Shown here: positions 8,629-19,208 of the stretch, piece after piece | How positions within the stretch are numbered: the stretch's first letter is position 1 | Layout: the number at the start of each line of letters is the position of its first letter | From: Pseudomonadota bacterium | GTDB lineage: Bacteria > Pseudomonadota > Alphaproteobacteria > Rhizobiales > Devosiaceae | NCBI GenBank assembly: GCA_023433775.1 | Contig: JAEYTY010000151.1 | Location: 6,872-70,871 of the forward strand | DNA length: 64,000 bases | Reading direction: 5' to 3' | Notes under the pieces: model-generated | Told to the model about the DNA's origin: nothing | Seen by the model: only the letters and a program-made list of their open reading frames with translations | Database searches by the model: none | Translations under genes and position numbers: made by a program

Positions 8629-11600
8629 TCACTCCGCCGCCACAATCCCTGGACCAGGAATGTAATTCAGGATCGGCCCAAGCCACCGCTCGACCTCCTG
8701 CACGTCCATGCCCTTGCGCTGTGCATAGTCGATGACCTGATCGCGCTCCACCTTGGCGACACCGAAATAATAGGCATCCGGATGGCTGTAATACATGCCA
8801 GAAACGCTCGAACCCGGCCACATGGCAAAGCTCTCGGTCAGCGTTACGCCGACCGTCTTTTCCGCGTCGAGCAGCCGGAACAGCGTCGTCTTTTCGGTAT
8901 GGTCAGGCTGCGCCGGATAACCCGGGGCAGGGCGAATACCCTGATAGGTTTCGCCGATCAGTTCTTCATTGCTGAGCGTTTCATCCGCGGCATAGCCCCA
9001 GAATTCGCGGCGCACCCGCTTGTGCATGAATTCGGCCATGGCTTCGGCAAAGCGGTCGGCCAAAGCCTTCACCAGAATAGACGAATAGTCGTCATTGGCC
9101 CGCTCATAGCGCTCGGCAATCGCCACTTCCTCGATACCGGCCGTCACCACGAAGCCGCCGAGATAATCCGGCTTGCCGCTGTCGTCCGGCGCCACGAAAT
9201 CGCTCAGCGCCATGTTCGGCTTGCCATCGCGCTTTGAAAGTTGCTGGCGCAGGGTGAAGAACGTGTCGAGCGTCTCCTTGCGGCTCTCGTCGGCATAAAG
9301 CCGCACATCGTCGCCCACCGCGTTTGCAGGCCAGAACCCGACCACTGCCTTGGGCACAAACCATTTTTCGTCGATGATCCGTGCCAGCATGGCCTGCGCA
9401 TCGGCCCATAGCGCCCGCGCTGCCTCGCCCTGCTTTTCATCCTCGAGGATTGCCGGAAAACGCCCCTTCAATTCCCAGGTCTGGAAGAAGGGCGTCCAGT
9501 CGATATAGGTCGCCAGTTCGGCCAGGTCGAAATCCTCGAACACTTTCGTGCCGAGGAAACTCGGCTTCGGCGGCGTATAGGCGGACCAGTCCGGCCGGAA
9601 GGCATTTTCTCGCGCCGAGCTAAGCGGTAACCGCTTCTTTTCTGATTCCGCCCGCTCATGCGCCGCTGCTGCCTTGGCATATTCGGCCCGTACCTGATCG
9701 ATAAAGGTCACCTTGGTGTCCTGCGACAGCAGGCTCGAAACCACGCCCACGGCACGGCTTGCGTCATTCACATAGACTGCCTGACCACGCTCATAGCGCG
9801 GATGGATTTTCACCGCCGTATGCACGCGGCTGGTCGTCGCTCCGCCGATCAACAGGGGAATATCAAAGCCCTCACGCTCCATTTCGGCTGCCACATGCAC
9901 CATCTCGTCGAGCGAAGGCGTTATCAGCCCGGAGAGACCAATGATGTCGACCTTTTCCTCGCGCGCCGTGTCGAGAATCTTCTGCGTCGGCACCATGACG
10001 CCGAGATCGATGATCTCGTAATTATTGCAGGCCAGAACCACGCCCACGATATTCTTGCCGATATCGTGCACATCGCCCTTCACCGTCGCCATCAGCACTT
10101 TTCCGGCGCTTTGCCGCCCGGCAGCATCGCCATTGGCGTCCTTTTCTGCCTCCATATAGGGCATGAGATAGGCCACCGCCTGCTTCATCACCCGCGCCGA
10201 TTTCACCACCTGCGGCAGGAACATTTTGCCCGACCCGAACAGGTCACCCACCACATTCATCCCGGCCATCAGCGGGCCCTCGATAACGTGCAATGGCCGC
10301 GCCGCTTCTTGCCGCGCCACTTCCGTGTCGCTCTCGATGAATTCGGTAATGCCATTGACCAGCGCGTGGGTGATGCGCTCACCCACCGGCAATTCGCGCC
10401 AGCTCATGTCCTTGGCTTTGCCTTCGCCGCCGGCCTGGCCCCTATAGCGCTCGGCCAGTGCCAGCAGGCGATCGGTCGAATCCTCCCGCCGGTTGAGGAC
10501 AACGTTCTCGCAGGCCTCGCGCAATTCCGGGTCGATGCTTTCATAGACCGCCAGCTGCCCGGCATTGACGATGCCCATGTCCATGCCGACCTTGATGGCA
10601 TGGTAGAGGAACACCGCGTGCATGGCCTCGCGCACCGGCTCATTGCCCCGGAACGAGAAGCTCAGGTTCGAGACGCCGCCCGAAATATGTACGTGGGGCA
10701 GGGTGTCGACGATCCGCCGCGTCGCCTCGATGAAGTCGACGCCGTAATTATTGTGCTCCTCGATACCCGTCGCCACGGCGAACACATTGGGGTCGAAGAT
10801 GATGTCTTCCGGCGGGAATCCAACTTCCTCGGTCAGCAGCTTATAGGCGCGGGTACAGATCTCGACCTTGCGCTCTTCCGTATCGGCCTGTCCGGTTTCG
10901 TCAAAGGCCATCACCACCACGGCCGCGCCATAGGCGCGCACCAGCCGCGCGTGATGCAGAAACGCCTCTTCGCCTTCCTTCATCGAGATGGAATTGACCA
11001 GCGCCTTGCCCTGCACGCATTTTAGCCCCGCCTCGATCACGTCCCACTTGGACGAGTCGATCATCAGCGGCACCTTTGCGATGTCGGGTTCTGCCGCCAG
11101 TAGGTTGAGGAACTCGATCATCACCTGCTTAGAGTCAATCAGGCCCTCATCCATATTGATGTCGATGATCTGGGCGCCATTGGCCACCTGGTCGCGCGCC
11201 ACTTCCAGCGCCGCCGTATAATCACCCGCCGTGATCAGCTTGCGGAACCGCGCCGAGCCGGTGACATTGGTCCGCTCGCCGATATTGACGAAGGGAATGT
11301 CCTTGGTCAGCGTAAATGGCTCCAGCCCCGCCAGCCGCAGCAGCGGCTTCACTTCGGGAATAGCGCGCGGTTTGTGCCGGCCCACGGCCTCGGCAATGGC
11401 GCGGATATGGTCCGGCGTCGAGCCGCAGCAGCCGCCGACAATGTTGACATAACCCGCCTTGGCAAAGCCTTCGATCTGCTCGGCCATGAATTCGGGCGTT
11501 TCGTCATACTGGCCAAAGGCATTGGGCAGGCCGGCATTGGGATAGGCGCAGATCAGCGTATCGGCGACATCGGACAATTCGCCCAGATGCTCGCGCATGG

Positions 11601-12393
11601 CATTGGCGCCCAGCGCGCAATTGAGCCCGATGGTGATCGGATTGGCGTGGCGCACCGAATACCAGAAGGCGCTCGGCGTCTGGCCGGACAGCGTCCGCCC
11701 CGAAAGGTCTGTAATCGTGCCCGAGAGCATGATCGGCACATCAATGCCGCGCTCCTCGAACAGCCGCTGCGCCGCAAAGATGCCCGCCTTGGTGTTGAGC
11801 GTATCGGTAATCGTCTCGAACAGCAGCAGGTCCGCGCCCGCATCCACCAGCCCGCGAATGGCCTCGCCATAAACGCCCACCAGGTCATCGAACGTAATCG
11901 CGCGGTGCCCGGGGCTGTTGACGTCGGTGGACATGGACGAGGTCTTGTTGGTCGGCCCGAGCGCACCCGCCACGAACCGCCGCTTGCCATCTTCGGCCTC
12001 GGCGCGCTGGGCCGCCCGCCGCGCCACCAGCACGCCCTGATAATTGATGTCGTAGACCGCTTCTTCACAGGCATAATCGGCCTGCGCCACAGAGGTTGCC
12101 GAAAATGTATTGGTCTCGGCAATATCCGCTCCGGCCATGAAATAGGCGTAGTGGATATCCTCGATCATCTGCGGCTCGGTCAGCACCAGCAGGTCATTGT
12201 TGCCCTGCAGCGGCAATTTCCAGTCGCGGAACCGCTCGCCCCGGAAATTCTCCTCCGCCAGCCCCAGCCGCTGGATCATCGTGCCCATGGCGCCGTCGAG
12301 GATCAGGATGCGCTCGCGCGCCGCCGCGCTCAGCGCAGCGCGCACTTCAGTCCAGTCGGGCAGGCTTGTCGGCTGATTAGGGGAGGGGCTCAT
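8629..12393 (-). CDS. metH: Cobalamin-dependent methionine synthase
   Basis: Transfers a methyl group from 5-methyl-THF via cob(I)alamin to homocysteine. The full 1254-residue four-module enzyme is present: homocysteine domain (about 20-340; zinc ligands in GLNCALGAN and [11 protein letters not shown]), pterin domain (about 365-630; [21 protein letters not shown]), B12 cap and binding domains (about 660-900; [14 protein letters not shown] supplies the lower His ligand) and the C-terminal reactivation domain that binds S-adenosylmethionine (ending with [15 protein letters not shown]). It is divergent from rlpA across a region with two perfect palindromes, suggesting operator control. Confidence 0.97.
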   Translation of the reverse strand: MSPSPNQPTSLPDWTEVRAALSAAARERILILDGAMGTMIQRLGLAEENFRGERFRDWKLPLQGNNDLLVLTEPQMIEDIHYAYFMAGADIAETNTFSATSVAQADYACEEAVYDINYQGVLVARRAAQRAEAEDGKRRFVAGALGPTNKTSSMSTDVNSPGHRAITFDDLVGVYGEAIRGLVDAGADLLLFETITDTLNTKAGIFAAQRLFEERGIDVPIMLSGTITDLSGRTLSGQTPSAFWYSVRHANPITIGLNCALGANAMREHLGELSDVADTLICAYPNAGLPNAFGQYDETPEFMAEQIEGFAKAGYVNIVGGCCGSTPDHIRAIAEAVGRHKPRAIPEVKPLLRLAGLEPFTLTKDIPFVNIGERTNVTGSARFRKLITAGDYTAALEVARDQVANGAQIIDINMDEGLIDSKQVMIEFLNLLAAEPDIAKVPLMIDSSKWDVIEAGLKCVQGKALVNSISMKEGEEAFLHHARLVRAYGAAVVVMAFDETGQADTEERKVEICTRAYKLLTEEVGFPPEDIIFDPNVFAVATGIEEHNNYGVDFIEATRRIVDTLPHVHISGGVSNLSFSFRGNEPVREAMHAVFLYHAIKVGMDMGIVNAGQLAVYESIDPELREACENVVLNRREDSTDRLLALAERYRGQAGGEGKAKDMSWRELPVGERITHALVNGITEFIESDTEVARQEAARPLHVIEGPLMAGMNVVGDLFGSGKMFLPQVVKSARVMKQAVAYLMPYMEAEKDANGDAAGRQSAGKVLMATVKGDVHDIGKNIVGVVLACNNYEIIDLGVMVPTQKILDTAREEKVDIIGLSGLITPSLDEMVHVAAEMEREGFDIPLLIGGATTSRVHTAVKIHPRYERGQAVYVNDASRAVGVVSSLLSQDTKVTFIDQVRAEYAKAAAAHERAESEKKRLPLSSARENAFRPDWSAYTPPKPSFLGTKVFEDFDLAELATYIDWTPFFQTWELKGRFPAILEDEKQGEAARALWADAQAMLARIIDEKWFVPKAVVGFWPANAVGDDVRLYADESRKETLDTFFTLRQQLSKRDGKPNMALSDFVAPDDSGKPDYLGGFVVTAGIEEVAIAERYERANDDYSSILVKALADRFAEAMAEFMHKRVRREFWGYAADETLSNEELIGETYQGIRPAPGYPAQPDHTEKTTLFRLLDAEKTVGVTLTESFAMWPGSSVSGMYYSHPDAYYFGVAKVERDQVIDYAQRKGMDVQEVERWLGPILNYIPGPGIVAAE

Positions 12394-12451
12394 CGCCGTC
12401 TCGCTTTCAGGTGGTCAATCGCACCGGGCGATCCGGCGCTGCAGGCATGAC

Positions 12452-12467
12452 ATAAAGATATCTTTAT
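12452..12467. promoter_or_regulatory. Perfect palindrome upstream of metH, possible methionine-cycle operator
   Basis: ATAAAGATATCTTTAT is a perfect 16-bp palindrome 59 bp upstream of the metH start. It resembles operators that I associate with ArsR-type regulators of the methionine/S-adenosylhomocysteine cycle (SahR-like) in alphaproteobacteria. That assignment is from memory and unverified; the symmetry itself is directly visible. Confidence 0.6.
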
Positions 12468-12479
12468 ATCAGTCAAGGT

Positions 12480-12508
12480 CCAAGACATGTCTTGGCGCCC
12501 CCGGGGCG
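12480..12508. promoter_or_regulatory. Two adjacent palindromes in the metH-rlpA intergenic region
   Basis: CCAAGACATGTCTTGG (12480-12495) is perfectly symmetric and is followed directly by CGCCCCCGGGGCG (12496-12508). They lie between the divergent metH and rlpA genes and could be a second operator and a hairpin. No regulator is known to me for the first sequence. Confidence 0.4.
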
Positions 12509-12643
12509 ATTTATCGAAAATGTTCCTCACCCCGCTAACGCTTCATTGGCCTTAACCTCCCCTAAACCGTAAAATTGTTCGCTTCTGTATCCGCCGGACG
12601 CATCGCGTTATCGTTCCGCGCGAATATCCCTGTGTGTTGAGTA

Positions 12644-13708
12644 TTGCGTACCGTGACGACCTCCTGGCGCAGCGCCGTCCGTATGATCGCCCTTTTTGCC
12701 CTCGTGGCCCCGATGATTGCCGCCTGCGCGACAGGTGGCGGGTTGGGTGCCACCGTCAAGCGGGGCGCCTTCACCTCCAAGGAATATGGCGTCGCCGTTT
12801 CGCCGCGCGTCACGTCCAACCCCAATCCGCCCAAGGGTGGCGGCCGCTATCAGGTCGGCAAACCCTATACGGTGCGCGGCAAAACCTATGTGCCGCAACA
12901 CGATCCGTCCTATTCCGCCTCCGGCAGCGCCTCCTGGTATGGCTCCGATTTCCATGGCCGGCGCACCGCCAATGGCGAAATCTTCTCCGCCAATGCCATC
13001 ACCGCGGCCCATCCGACCCTGCCTTTGCCCTCCTATGTCCGCGTAACCAATCAGGACAATGGCCGCTCGGTCGTCGTGCGCGTCAATGATCGTGGCCCCT
13101 ATGTCTCGGGCCGCATCATCGACCTCAGCTATCGCGCCGCCTCCATGCTGGGCTATGTTAACAAGGGCTCCACCAATGTGCGCGTCGAATATGTCGGCCA
13201 GGCGCCGCTTGAGGGCGACGATACCCGCATGTTGGTCGCCTCCTATACCGGCCCCAACGATTTCGATTCCGGCCCTATTCGCGTGGCCAGCTCCGGCGGT
13301 TCCGGCCAAAGCGGGCGCAGCCTTGTCGGCATGACCACCAATTTCCTCGGCAATCTGTTCTCTTACGCCGATACCACGCCCGAACAGGCGGACCGCAACA
13401 TCACCAGCGCCCATGCTGCCGTCAATGCCATGGCAACCAGCTCGGGCGATCTCGCCGCCTGGGCCGCCAGCGTCGATGCGGATAAGCGCGCCGTCCATAT
13501 GGTTCTGGGCACCTTCGCCGATGCGGGTAACGCCATTGAGCTCGCCCAGCAATTCGCCGTGCTCGGCGCGGTGACGGAAGAACCGGTAACAACCAATGGC
13601 CGTTCGGCCACGCGTCTCGTGCTGACGCAGCTCAAGCCCGGCGTCGCCCCGGAGGATGCGGTCAATTTGGCGCGAGATCTTGGCCTGAACGACATAATTC
13701 TCAATTAA
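12644..13708 (+). CDS. rlpA: Septal-ring lytic transglycosylase RlpA family lipoprotein
   Basis: An exported lipoprotein of about 350 residues. A hydrophobic signal ends in the lipobox APMIAAC (Cys near 28). A double-psi beta-barrel (about 95-190) contains ASWYGSDFHGRRTANGE and NDRGPYVSGRIIDLS with the conserved acid. A C-terminal SPOR domain (about 275-350) would bind denuded septal peptidoglycan. RlpA cleaves glycan strands lacking stem peptides, which fits the next gene, a carboxypeptidase acting on stem peptides. The start is uncertain: TTG at 12644, GTG at 12653 or ATG at 12683 all keep the signal peptide. Confidence 0.88.
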   Translation: MRTVTTSWRSAVRMIALFALVAPMIAACATGGGLGATVKRGAFTSKEYGVAVSPRVTSNPNPPKGGGRYQVGKPYTVRGKTYVPQHDPSYSASGSASWYGSDFHGRRTANGEIFSANAITAAHPTLPLPSYVRVTNQDNGRSVVVRVNDRGPYVSGRIIDLSYRAASMLGYVNKGSTNVRVEYVGQAPLEGDDTRMLVASYTGPNDFDSGPIRVASSGGSGQSGRSLVGMTTNFLGNLFSYADTTPEQADRNITSAHAAVNAMATSSGDLAAWAASVDADKRAVHMVLGTFADAGNAIELAQQFAVLGAVTEEPVTTNGRSATRLVLTQLKPGVAPEDAVNLARDLGLNDIILN

Positions 13709-13775
13709 TTCTAGCTATTCCGGCATTATGGGGCGATATGCTCCAAAAAATGCCTGAAATGCAGGGGAATGCCGC

Positions 13776-14918
13776 GTGAGATTGCTGTTCGCCATTGCTG
13801 CGCTGCTGGCCATGATTGTGCCGGCTGCTGCGCAGGCCGAGTTCGATACCAAGGCCCGCTTTGCCGTGCTGATGGATTATGAATCGGGAACCGTCATCTT
13901 CCAGAAGGATGCCGATGCGCGCCTGGAACCAGCCAGCATGACCAAGCTGATGACGCTGGCCGTGGTGTTCAATGAAATCCGCGCGGGCCGCGTTTCTCTC
14001 GATGATCTTTTCTTTGTCTCGGAAAACGCCTGGCGCACCGGCGGTGCGGCCTCTGGCGGCTCGACCATGTTTGCCGAGCTCAATTCGCAGATCCGCGTCG
14101 AAGACCTGATCCGTTCCGTCATCATCCAGTCGGGCAATGACGCGGCAATCATCCTCGCCGAAGGCATTGCCGGCTCCGAAGGCACTTTTGCGGTGATGAT
14201 GAACGAGTTGGCCGGCCAATTGGGCCTCACCGGTTCCAACTTCACCAATTCGACCGGACTGCCGGACCCGAATGAATATTCGACCGCCCGCGACCTCGCC
14301 AATCTGGGCCGCTACCTGATCCGCGAATATCCCGAATATTACCACTATTTCTCCGAGCCGGAGATGGAGTGGAACAATATAAAACAGGCCAACCGCAATT
14401 CGCTGATCGAGGTCGGCATTGGCGTTGATGGCCTGAAGACCGGCCATACCGACGCGGCTGGCTATGGCTCTGTCGTCTCAACCGCCCAGGGCGACCGTCG
14501 CCTGGTCGCGGTCGTCCATGGGCTTGAAACGATGCGGGATCGCGCCGAGGAAGGCCGCAAGCTCCTCACTTGGGGCGCTCGCGCCTTCGAAAAATTCTCG
14601 CCATTCCCCGACGGCGCGATTGTAGGCTTTGCCGATGTCTATGGCGGCGAAACCGGCAGCGTGGGCCTTGTCGGGCAGGGCGAACTCGCGCTCTATCTCC
14701 CACGCGGCTCCCGCCAATGCCTCACAGCCAGCATCAATTATACCGGCCCGCTCATGCCACCTGTCAGGCAGGGCGATCAGGTCGCGGAACTGCGCGTGTT
14801 CTGCAACGACCAGCTCGTTCAGGCTGCACCGCTCTACGCCGCCGAAACCGTCGCACAGGGCGACCTCGTCCGCCGCGCCACGGATGCACTGAAGCAGCTG
14901 GCATTAGGTTGGCTCTAA
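13776..14918 (+). CDS. dacC: D-alanyl-D-alanine carboxypeptidase (PBP5/6 type)
   Basis: Removes the terminal D-Ala from peptidoglycan pentapeptides in the periplasm. The 380-residue protein has a signal peptide (MRLLFAIAALLAMIVPAAAQA), the serine nucleophile in PASMTKLM (SxxK, about residues 50-53), the SGN triad in IQSGNDAA and the KTG motif in DGLKTGHTDAAGYG. A PBP5 C-terminal domain follows, and the end (ATDALKQLALGWL) resembles the amphipathic membrane anchor of this family. The GTG start at 13776 is the only one that preserves the signal. The exact paralogue name (dacA/C/D) cannot be decided. Confidence 0.92.
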   Translation: MRLLFAIAALLAMIVPAAAQAEFDTKARFAVLMDYESGTVIFQKDADARLEPASMTKLMTLAVVFNEIRAGRVSLDDLFFVSENAWRTGGAASGGSTMFAELNSQIRVEDLIRSVIIQSGNDAAIILAEGIAGSEGTFAVMMNELAGQLGLTGSNFTNSTGLPDPNEYSTARDLANLGRYLIREYPEYYHYFSEPEMEWNNIKQANRNSLIEVGIGVDGLKTGHTDAAGYGSVVSTAQGDRRLVAVVHGLETMRDRAEEGRKLLTWGARAFEKFSPFPDGAIVGFADVYGGETGSVGLVGQGELALYLPRGSRQCLTASINYTGPLMPPVRQGDQVAELRVFCNDQLVQAAPLYAAETVAQGDLVRRATDALKQLALGWL

Positions 14919-14932
14919 GCCGTGCCGTAGGC

Positions 14933-15085
14933 AAATTCGCTCCGGTGGAGCGAATTTAGGTGAAGAGGCCTTGAGAGCTACGCTCGAAAGGCGGGCAAAC
15001 CGACCGCTGTGCGGCAAAATCCGTCCGGTGGACGGATTTTAGGTTCAAAGGCCATGAAGGCTATGTCTGAATGGCGGGCAGAACC
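14933..15085. repeat. Two tandem copies of a hairpin repeat with a TCCGGTGGA core
   Basis: Copy A has a 25-bp hairpin at 14933-14957 and copy B at 15016-15040. Both have the centre TCCGGTGGA, but the stems differ (AAATTCGC in A, AAAATCCG in B) and each remains perfectly paired. Each is followed by a similar tail: GAGGCCTTGAGAGCTACGCT at 14965-14984 in A, and AGGCCATGAAGGCTATGTCT at 15049-15068 in B. A third copy lies at 36188-36262. Covarying stems argue for selection on RNA or DNA structure. Confidence 0.8.
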
Positions 15086-15164
15086 ATGCATCAGGCGAAC
15101 TCGCTTCTTTCCGCGCCCGGCCATGTGACCTAAATTAGCAGCGGATAACGGAATCACCTTGCCA

Positions 15165-15851
15165 ATGCTTGAATCGACCCAGCGACGCCCCGCCCGGTTC
15201 ATCACCTTTGAAGGCGGCGAAGGCGTGGGAAAATCCACGCAGGTCAAGCGCCTGCTTGCCCGCCTGAACCGGCAGTCGATCGAGGCCGTGCGCACGCGCG
15301 AGCCCGGCGGCACGCCCAAGGCCGAGGCCGTGCGCTCTTTCATCCTGCAAGGCCGGTCCGAGCCTTGGGGCCCCGGCGCCGAAGCCGTGCTCTTTGCTGC
15401 GGCCCGCCTCGATCACGTCAATCAGCTTGTGGCGCCAAATCTGGCGCGCGGTATCTGGGTCGTATCTGATCGCTTCCACGATTCCACCCGGGCCTATCAA
15501 GGCCTCACTGGTGGCGTGGACGACAAGCTCATCGATGCCCTCGAAGTGCTGGCGCTCGACGGGCACACACCCGATCTCACCATCATGCTCGACATGGACC
15601 CAGAAATTGCCTTCCGGCGGGTGGCTGATCGCGCCGTCGAGGATGGTCTCGCGCTGACCGGTGACCGCTTCGAGAAGGAAGAGCTCGAGTGGCATCAGCG
15701 CCTGCGCCAGGGCTTTCTCGATATTGCGCGCGCCAATCCTGATCGCTGTGTGGTCATATCGGCCGAGCAGCCCGAGGAAGCCCTTGAGGCCGCTATCTGG
15801 AAAACGGTCAGCACGCGCTTTCCCGAGCTTCAGAGCGGACAAACGGCGTGA
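15165..15851 (+). CDS. tmk: Thymidylate kinase
   Basis: Phosphorylates dTMP to dTDP for DNA synthesis. It has about 228 residues with the P-loop FEGGEGVGKSTQ, the dTMP-binding REPGGTPKAEAVR, the DRF segment SDRFHDSTRAYQG and a lid region RVADRAVEDGLALTGDRFE. The start is either TTG at 15159 or ATG at 15165; the ATG is preferred, though no strong ribosome-binding site is visible for either. It begins a tightly packed run tmk-holB-metG-tatD-MBL, all with overlaps of 1-4 bases. Confidence 0.95.
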   Translation: MLESTQRRPARFITFEGGEGVGKSTQVKRLLARLNRQSIEAVRTREPGGTPKAEAVRSFILQGRSEPWGPGAEAVLFAAARLDHVNQLVAPNLARGIWVVSDRFHDSTRAYQGLTGGVDDKLIDALEVLALDGHTPDLTIMLDMDPEIAFRRVADRAVEDGLALTGDRFEKEELEWHQRLRQGFLDIARANPDRCVVISAEQPEEALEAAIWKTVSTRFPELQSGQTA

Positions 15852-16873
15852 CCGATCCCGCAGCCCTTGAAGGCCTGCCTCTGCCCGAGCAGCGGCAGAA
15901 GGCCCTGGGCCATGATGCCGTCCGCGACGCCATCCTTGCCCAATTGGCCGAACGCCGCCTGCCGGGTGCTATCCTGCTGCATGGCCCGCAAGGCGTCGGC
16001 AAGGCTACGCTGGCCTTCGAGCTGGCCGCCGCCATCCTCACCGCCACAGGCGATGAACCGCTGGAGCGCGTGCATGAGCAGATCGCGGCGCTCTCCCATC
16101 CCAATCTTTCGGTGCTGCGCCGCCGCCTCAAGGACAGCAAAAGCTATTACACCGTCATCCGTGTCGAAGAGGTCCGCGACCTGCGCGCGGCCCTGCATCA
16201 CACTAGGGGCAGGGCAGGGCACCGCATCGCCGTCATCGACAGCATCGATGATTGCAATCCGGCCGCCGCCAATGCCCTCCTCAAGACCCTGGAAGAGCCG
16301 CCACCGGAAACGCTCTTCTTTCTCATTTCCCATCGCCCCGGCTCGCTTCTGCCGACCATTCGCTCGCGCTGCCACAATCTGGCGCTGCGGCCTTTGCCCG
16401 ACGCAGTTCTCCGCGACATCGTCTCGGCGGAACGGCCCGGTCTCGATGCGGCCACGCTTGACCGCGCCGTGCAACTGGCTAATGGCCGCCCCCGCCGCGC
16501 CTTCGAAACGCTTGCCCTGGAGGAAAACTCCGCCGTTGGCGCCTTGCAGCTCTGGCTGCGCCAGCCTGATGCAGCACCCATTGCCGCCGAACTCCAGCTT
16601 GCCGATGCCCTGGGCAGCGACCCGCAGGGGCCGGACATGTCCTTTGCCCGTGAGATGCTTGCCGACTGGATGGCCGAGGAAATGCGCCAATCGGCGCTGA
16701 CGGGTGGCGATCGCAGGCGTCTTGCCTCGGCAACCGAGCTATGGGACAAGGCCCACGCGCTTCTGGCTGAAGCCGACAGTGTCAATCTCGACATGAAACA
16801 GACGCTTGTCGTGATATTTGACGCCATCCGGAAGCATTGCGCCCTGACCGCCTATTCCATCGAGCCACAATGA
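15848..16873 (+). CDS. holB: DNA polymerase III delta' subunit
   Basis: A clamp-loader subunit that helps load the sliding clamp. It has 341 residues with the P-loop-like [16 protein letters not shown] near the N-terminus and the sensor segment [34 protein letters not shown], including the SRC motif of clamp loaders. Starts at a GTG that overlaps tmk by four bases, indicating translational coupling; tmk-holB pairing is common in bacteria. Confidence 0.93.
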   Translation: MTDPAALEGLPLPEQRQKALGHDAVRDAILAQLAERRLPGAILLHGPQGVGKATLAFELAAAILTATGDEPLERVHEQIAALSHPNLSVLRRRLKDSKSYYTVIRVEEVRDLRAALHHTRGRAGHRIAVIDSIDDCNPAAANALLKTLEEPPPETLFFLISHRPGSLLPTIRSRCHNLALRPLPDAVLRDIVSAERPGLDAATLDRAVQLANGRPRRAFETLALEENSAVGALQLWLRQPDAAPIAAELQLADALGSDPQGPDMSFAREMLADWMAEEMRQSALTGGDRRRLASATELWDKAHALLAEADSVNLDMKQTLVVIFDAIRKHCALTAYSIEPQ

Positions 16874-18420
16874 CAGCCAAGCCCTTCTACGTCACCACTG
16901 CGATTTCCTATCCCAATGGCGCGCCCCATATCGGCCACGCCTATGAGATGATCGCCACCGACGCCATCGCCCGCTGGAAGCGGCTTGAGGGCAGGGACGT
17001 CTATTTCCTCACCGGCACCGACGAGCATGGCATCAAGATGGTGCAGACCGCGGCCAAGGAAGGCATTCCGGTCCGCGAACTGGCTGATCGCAATGCCGGC
17101 GAATTCCGCCGCCTTGCCGAGCTGCTCAATCTCTCGAACAACGACTTCATCCGCACCACCGAAGAGCGTCACCACAAGGCCTCGCAGGCCATCTGGAAGA
17201 AGATGGCCGAAAACGCTGACAGCGACATTTTCCAGTCCACCTACAAGGGCTGGTATTCCGTCCGCGACGAGGCCTATTTCGACGAAGACGAGCTGACGGA
17301 GACAGACGGCAAGCGCTTTGCGCCCTCTGGCGCCGAAGTCGAATGGGTCGAAGAGCCGACCTATTTCTTCCGCCTCTCGGCCTATCAGCAGAAGCTGCTC
17401 GATCTTTATGAAGCCAATCCGGACTTCATCGCGCCCAAAGAGCGGCGCAACGAAATCATCTCCTTCGTCAAAAGCGGCCTCAAGGATCTCTCCGTTTCGC
17501 GCACCACCTTTGACTGGGGCATTCCCGTTCCCGATGCGCCGGGCCACGTCATGTATGTCTGGGTCGACGCCCTGACCAATTACATCACCGGCGTCGGCTA
17601 TCCCGATGTCGAGAACCCGCTGTTCAAAAAATTCTGGCCGGCGGACCTGCATGTCATCGGCAAGGACATCATCCGCTTCCACACCGTCTACTGGCCGGCT
17701 TTCCTGATGAGCGCCGGCATCGACGTGCAGCACCGCGTCTTCGCCCATGGATTCCTGACCGTCGACGGCCAGAAGATGAGCAAGTCGCTCGGCAATGTCA
17801 TCGACCCGTTCCATCTGGTCGAAACCTTCGGCGCCGATGCCCTGCGCTACTTCTTCCTGCGCGAAGTCTCCTTCGGCAATGATGGCGACTACAGCCATGA
17901 AAAGCTGGTCAATCGCGTCAATGCCGACCTCGCCAACAACCTCGGCAATCTTGCGCAGCGCTCGCTCTCGATGATCAACAAGAACTGCGACGGCAAGGTG
18001 CCCGAATGCGGTCCGCTGACTGAAGCGGATAATTCAATCATCGCCGAAGTCACCGAGGCGCTAACGACGGCCCAGAAGGCCATGGACCAGCAACTGATCC
18101 ATGAAGCCACCGGTGCCATCATCGCGGCGCTCAGCTCGGCCAATAACTACTTCGCCGGACAGGAGCCATGGGCGCTCAAAAAGACCGATCCGGCCCGCAT
18201 GGCAACCGTACTCTATGTTACGGCTGACACCGTTCGCCGGCTCGCAATTCCGATGCTTGCTTTCGTCCCGGCCTCTGCCGCGCGGCTTCTTGACCAGCTT
18301 GCGGTCGAAAATGACGACAGGACGCTGAGTGCTGCGCTCAACGCTAACAGTCTGCTAGCGAATACCGTTCTGCCGCTACCCCAGGGCGTATTTGCGCGCG
18401 TGGAAAAGCCGGCTGAGTGA
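16870..18420 (+). CDS. metG: Methionyl-tRNA synthetase
   Basis: Charges tRNA-Met. It has 516 residues with the class I HIGH motif in [21 protein letters not shown] and KMSKS in [16 protein letters not shown]. It lacks the C-terminal EMAP/tRNA-binding domain of the longer form, which fits the short alphaproteobacterial type. The ATG at 16870 forms an ATGA overlap with holB; upstream in-frame codons add an unconserved extension. The product links to the methionine supply from metH in the same window. Confidence 0.97.
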   Translation: MTAKPFYVTTAISYPNGAPHIGHAYEMIATDAIARWKRLEGRDVYFLTGTDEHGIKMVQTAAKEGIPVRELADRNAGEFRRLAELLNLSNNDFIRTTEERHHKASQAIWKKMAENADSDIFQSTYKGWYSVRDEAYFDEDELTETDGKRFAPSGAEVEWVEEPTYFFRLSAYQQKLLDLYEANPDFIAPKERRNEIISFVKSGLKDLSVSRTTFDWGIPVPDAPGHVMYVWVDALTNYITGVGYPDVENPLFKKFWPADLHVIGKDIIRFHTVYWPAFLMSAGIDVQHRVFAHGFLTVDGQKMSKSLGNVIDPFHLVETFGADALRYFFLREVSFGNDGDYSHEKLVNRVNADLANNLGNLAQRSLSMINKNCDGKVPECGPLTEADNSIIAEVTEALTTAQKAMDQQLIHEATGAIIAALSSANNYFAGQEPWALKKTDPARMATVLYVTADTVRRLAIPMLAFVPASAARLLDQLAVENDDRTLSAALNANSLLANTVLPLPQGVFARVEKPAE

Positions 18421-19208
18421 CGAAAATCATGCTGATTGACAGTCATTGCCATCTCGATTTCGAGGCGCTTTCTGCCGATATCGACGGCGTCATGGCCCGC
18501 GCGAAAGCCGCGGGCGTCACCGGCATGGTCACGATTTCCACACGTGTGGATAACTTTTCCACATATGCCAATCTGGCTGAGCGCTTTGACAATGTCTGGT
18601 GCTCCGTCGGCACCCATCCGCACAATGCGGATCAGGAATTGCATATAGAAATCGAGGACTTAGTCCGCCTCAGCGCCCATCCGCGCTGCGTTGCCATCGG
18701 CGAGGCTGGCCTCGACTATTTCTACGACAATGCCCCGCGCGAGGCCCAGGCTATCGGTCTCCACCGCCATATCGCGGCCGCTCGAATCACAGGTCTTCCA
18801 CTAATTATCCACAGCCGCGCTGCAGACGACGATATGGCCGCGATCCTGGAGGAGGAAACCGGGCAGGGGGCTTTTCCCTTTGTTTTACATTGCTTTACCG
18901 CCGGAATGGACCTCGCCCAGCGCGCCCTGGCTCTCGGCGGCTATATCTCCTTTTCCGGCATCATCACCTTCAAAAATGCCAAGGAAATTCAAGACGTTGC
19001 GGCTTTCGTGCCGGCCGATCGCTACATTGTAGAAACCGACGCGCCATATCTCGCACCAATCCCGCATCGCGGCCAGTCCAACGAGCCTTCCTATGTGCGG
19101 CATACAGCCGAAAAAGTCGCGGAAATACGGGGGCTTAGCCTCGAACAAGTGGGCCACGAAACCACCGCAAATTTCGGCCGCCTGTTCGCCAAAACCGGCA
19201 TTCTGTAA
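18417..19208 (+). CDS. TatD family metal-dependent DNase
   Basis: A 263-residue amidohydrolase-fold nuclease. Metal ligands are visible in [11 protein letters not shown] (HxH), [30 protein letters not shown] and [14 protein letters not shown]. Family members are 3'-5' exodeoxyribonucleases or D-aminoacyl-tRNA deacylase-like enzymes; YcfH-type relatives often follow metG and tmk-holB, as here. The start GTG at 18417 overlaps the metG stop (GTGA). Confidence 0.93.
   Translation: MTKIMLIDSHCHLDFEALSADIDGVMARAKAAGVTGMVTISTRVDNFSTYANLAERFDNVWCSVGTHPHNADQELHIEIEDLVRLSAHPRCVAIGEAGLDYFYDNAPREAQAIGLHRHIAAARITGLPLIIHSRAADDDMAAILEEETGQGAFPFVLHCFTAGMDLAQRALALGGYISFSGIITFKNAKEIQDVAAFVPADRYIVETDAPYLAPIPHRGQSNEPSYVRHTAEKVAEIRGLSLEQVGHETTANFGRLFAKTGIL

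Noticed and set aside
9658..11025. Long open frame on the + strand opposite metH (455 codons), and similar long frames opposite other genes.
   Set aside because: These are high-GC shadows of the real genes; their translations are low in recognisable motifs and rich in His, Arg and Ala.
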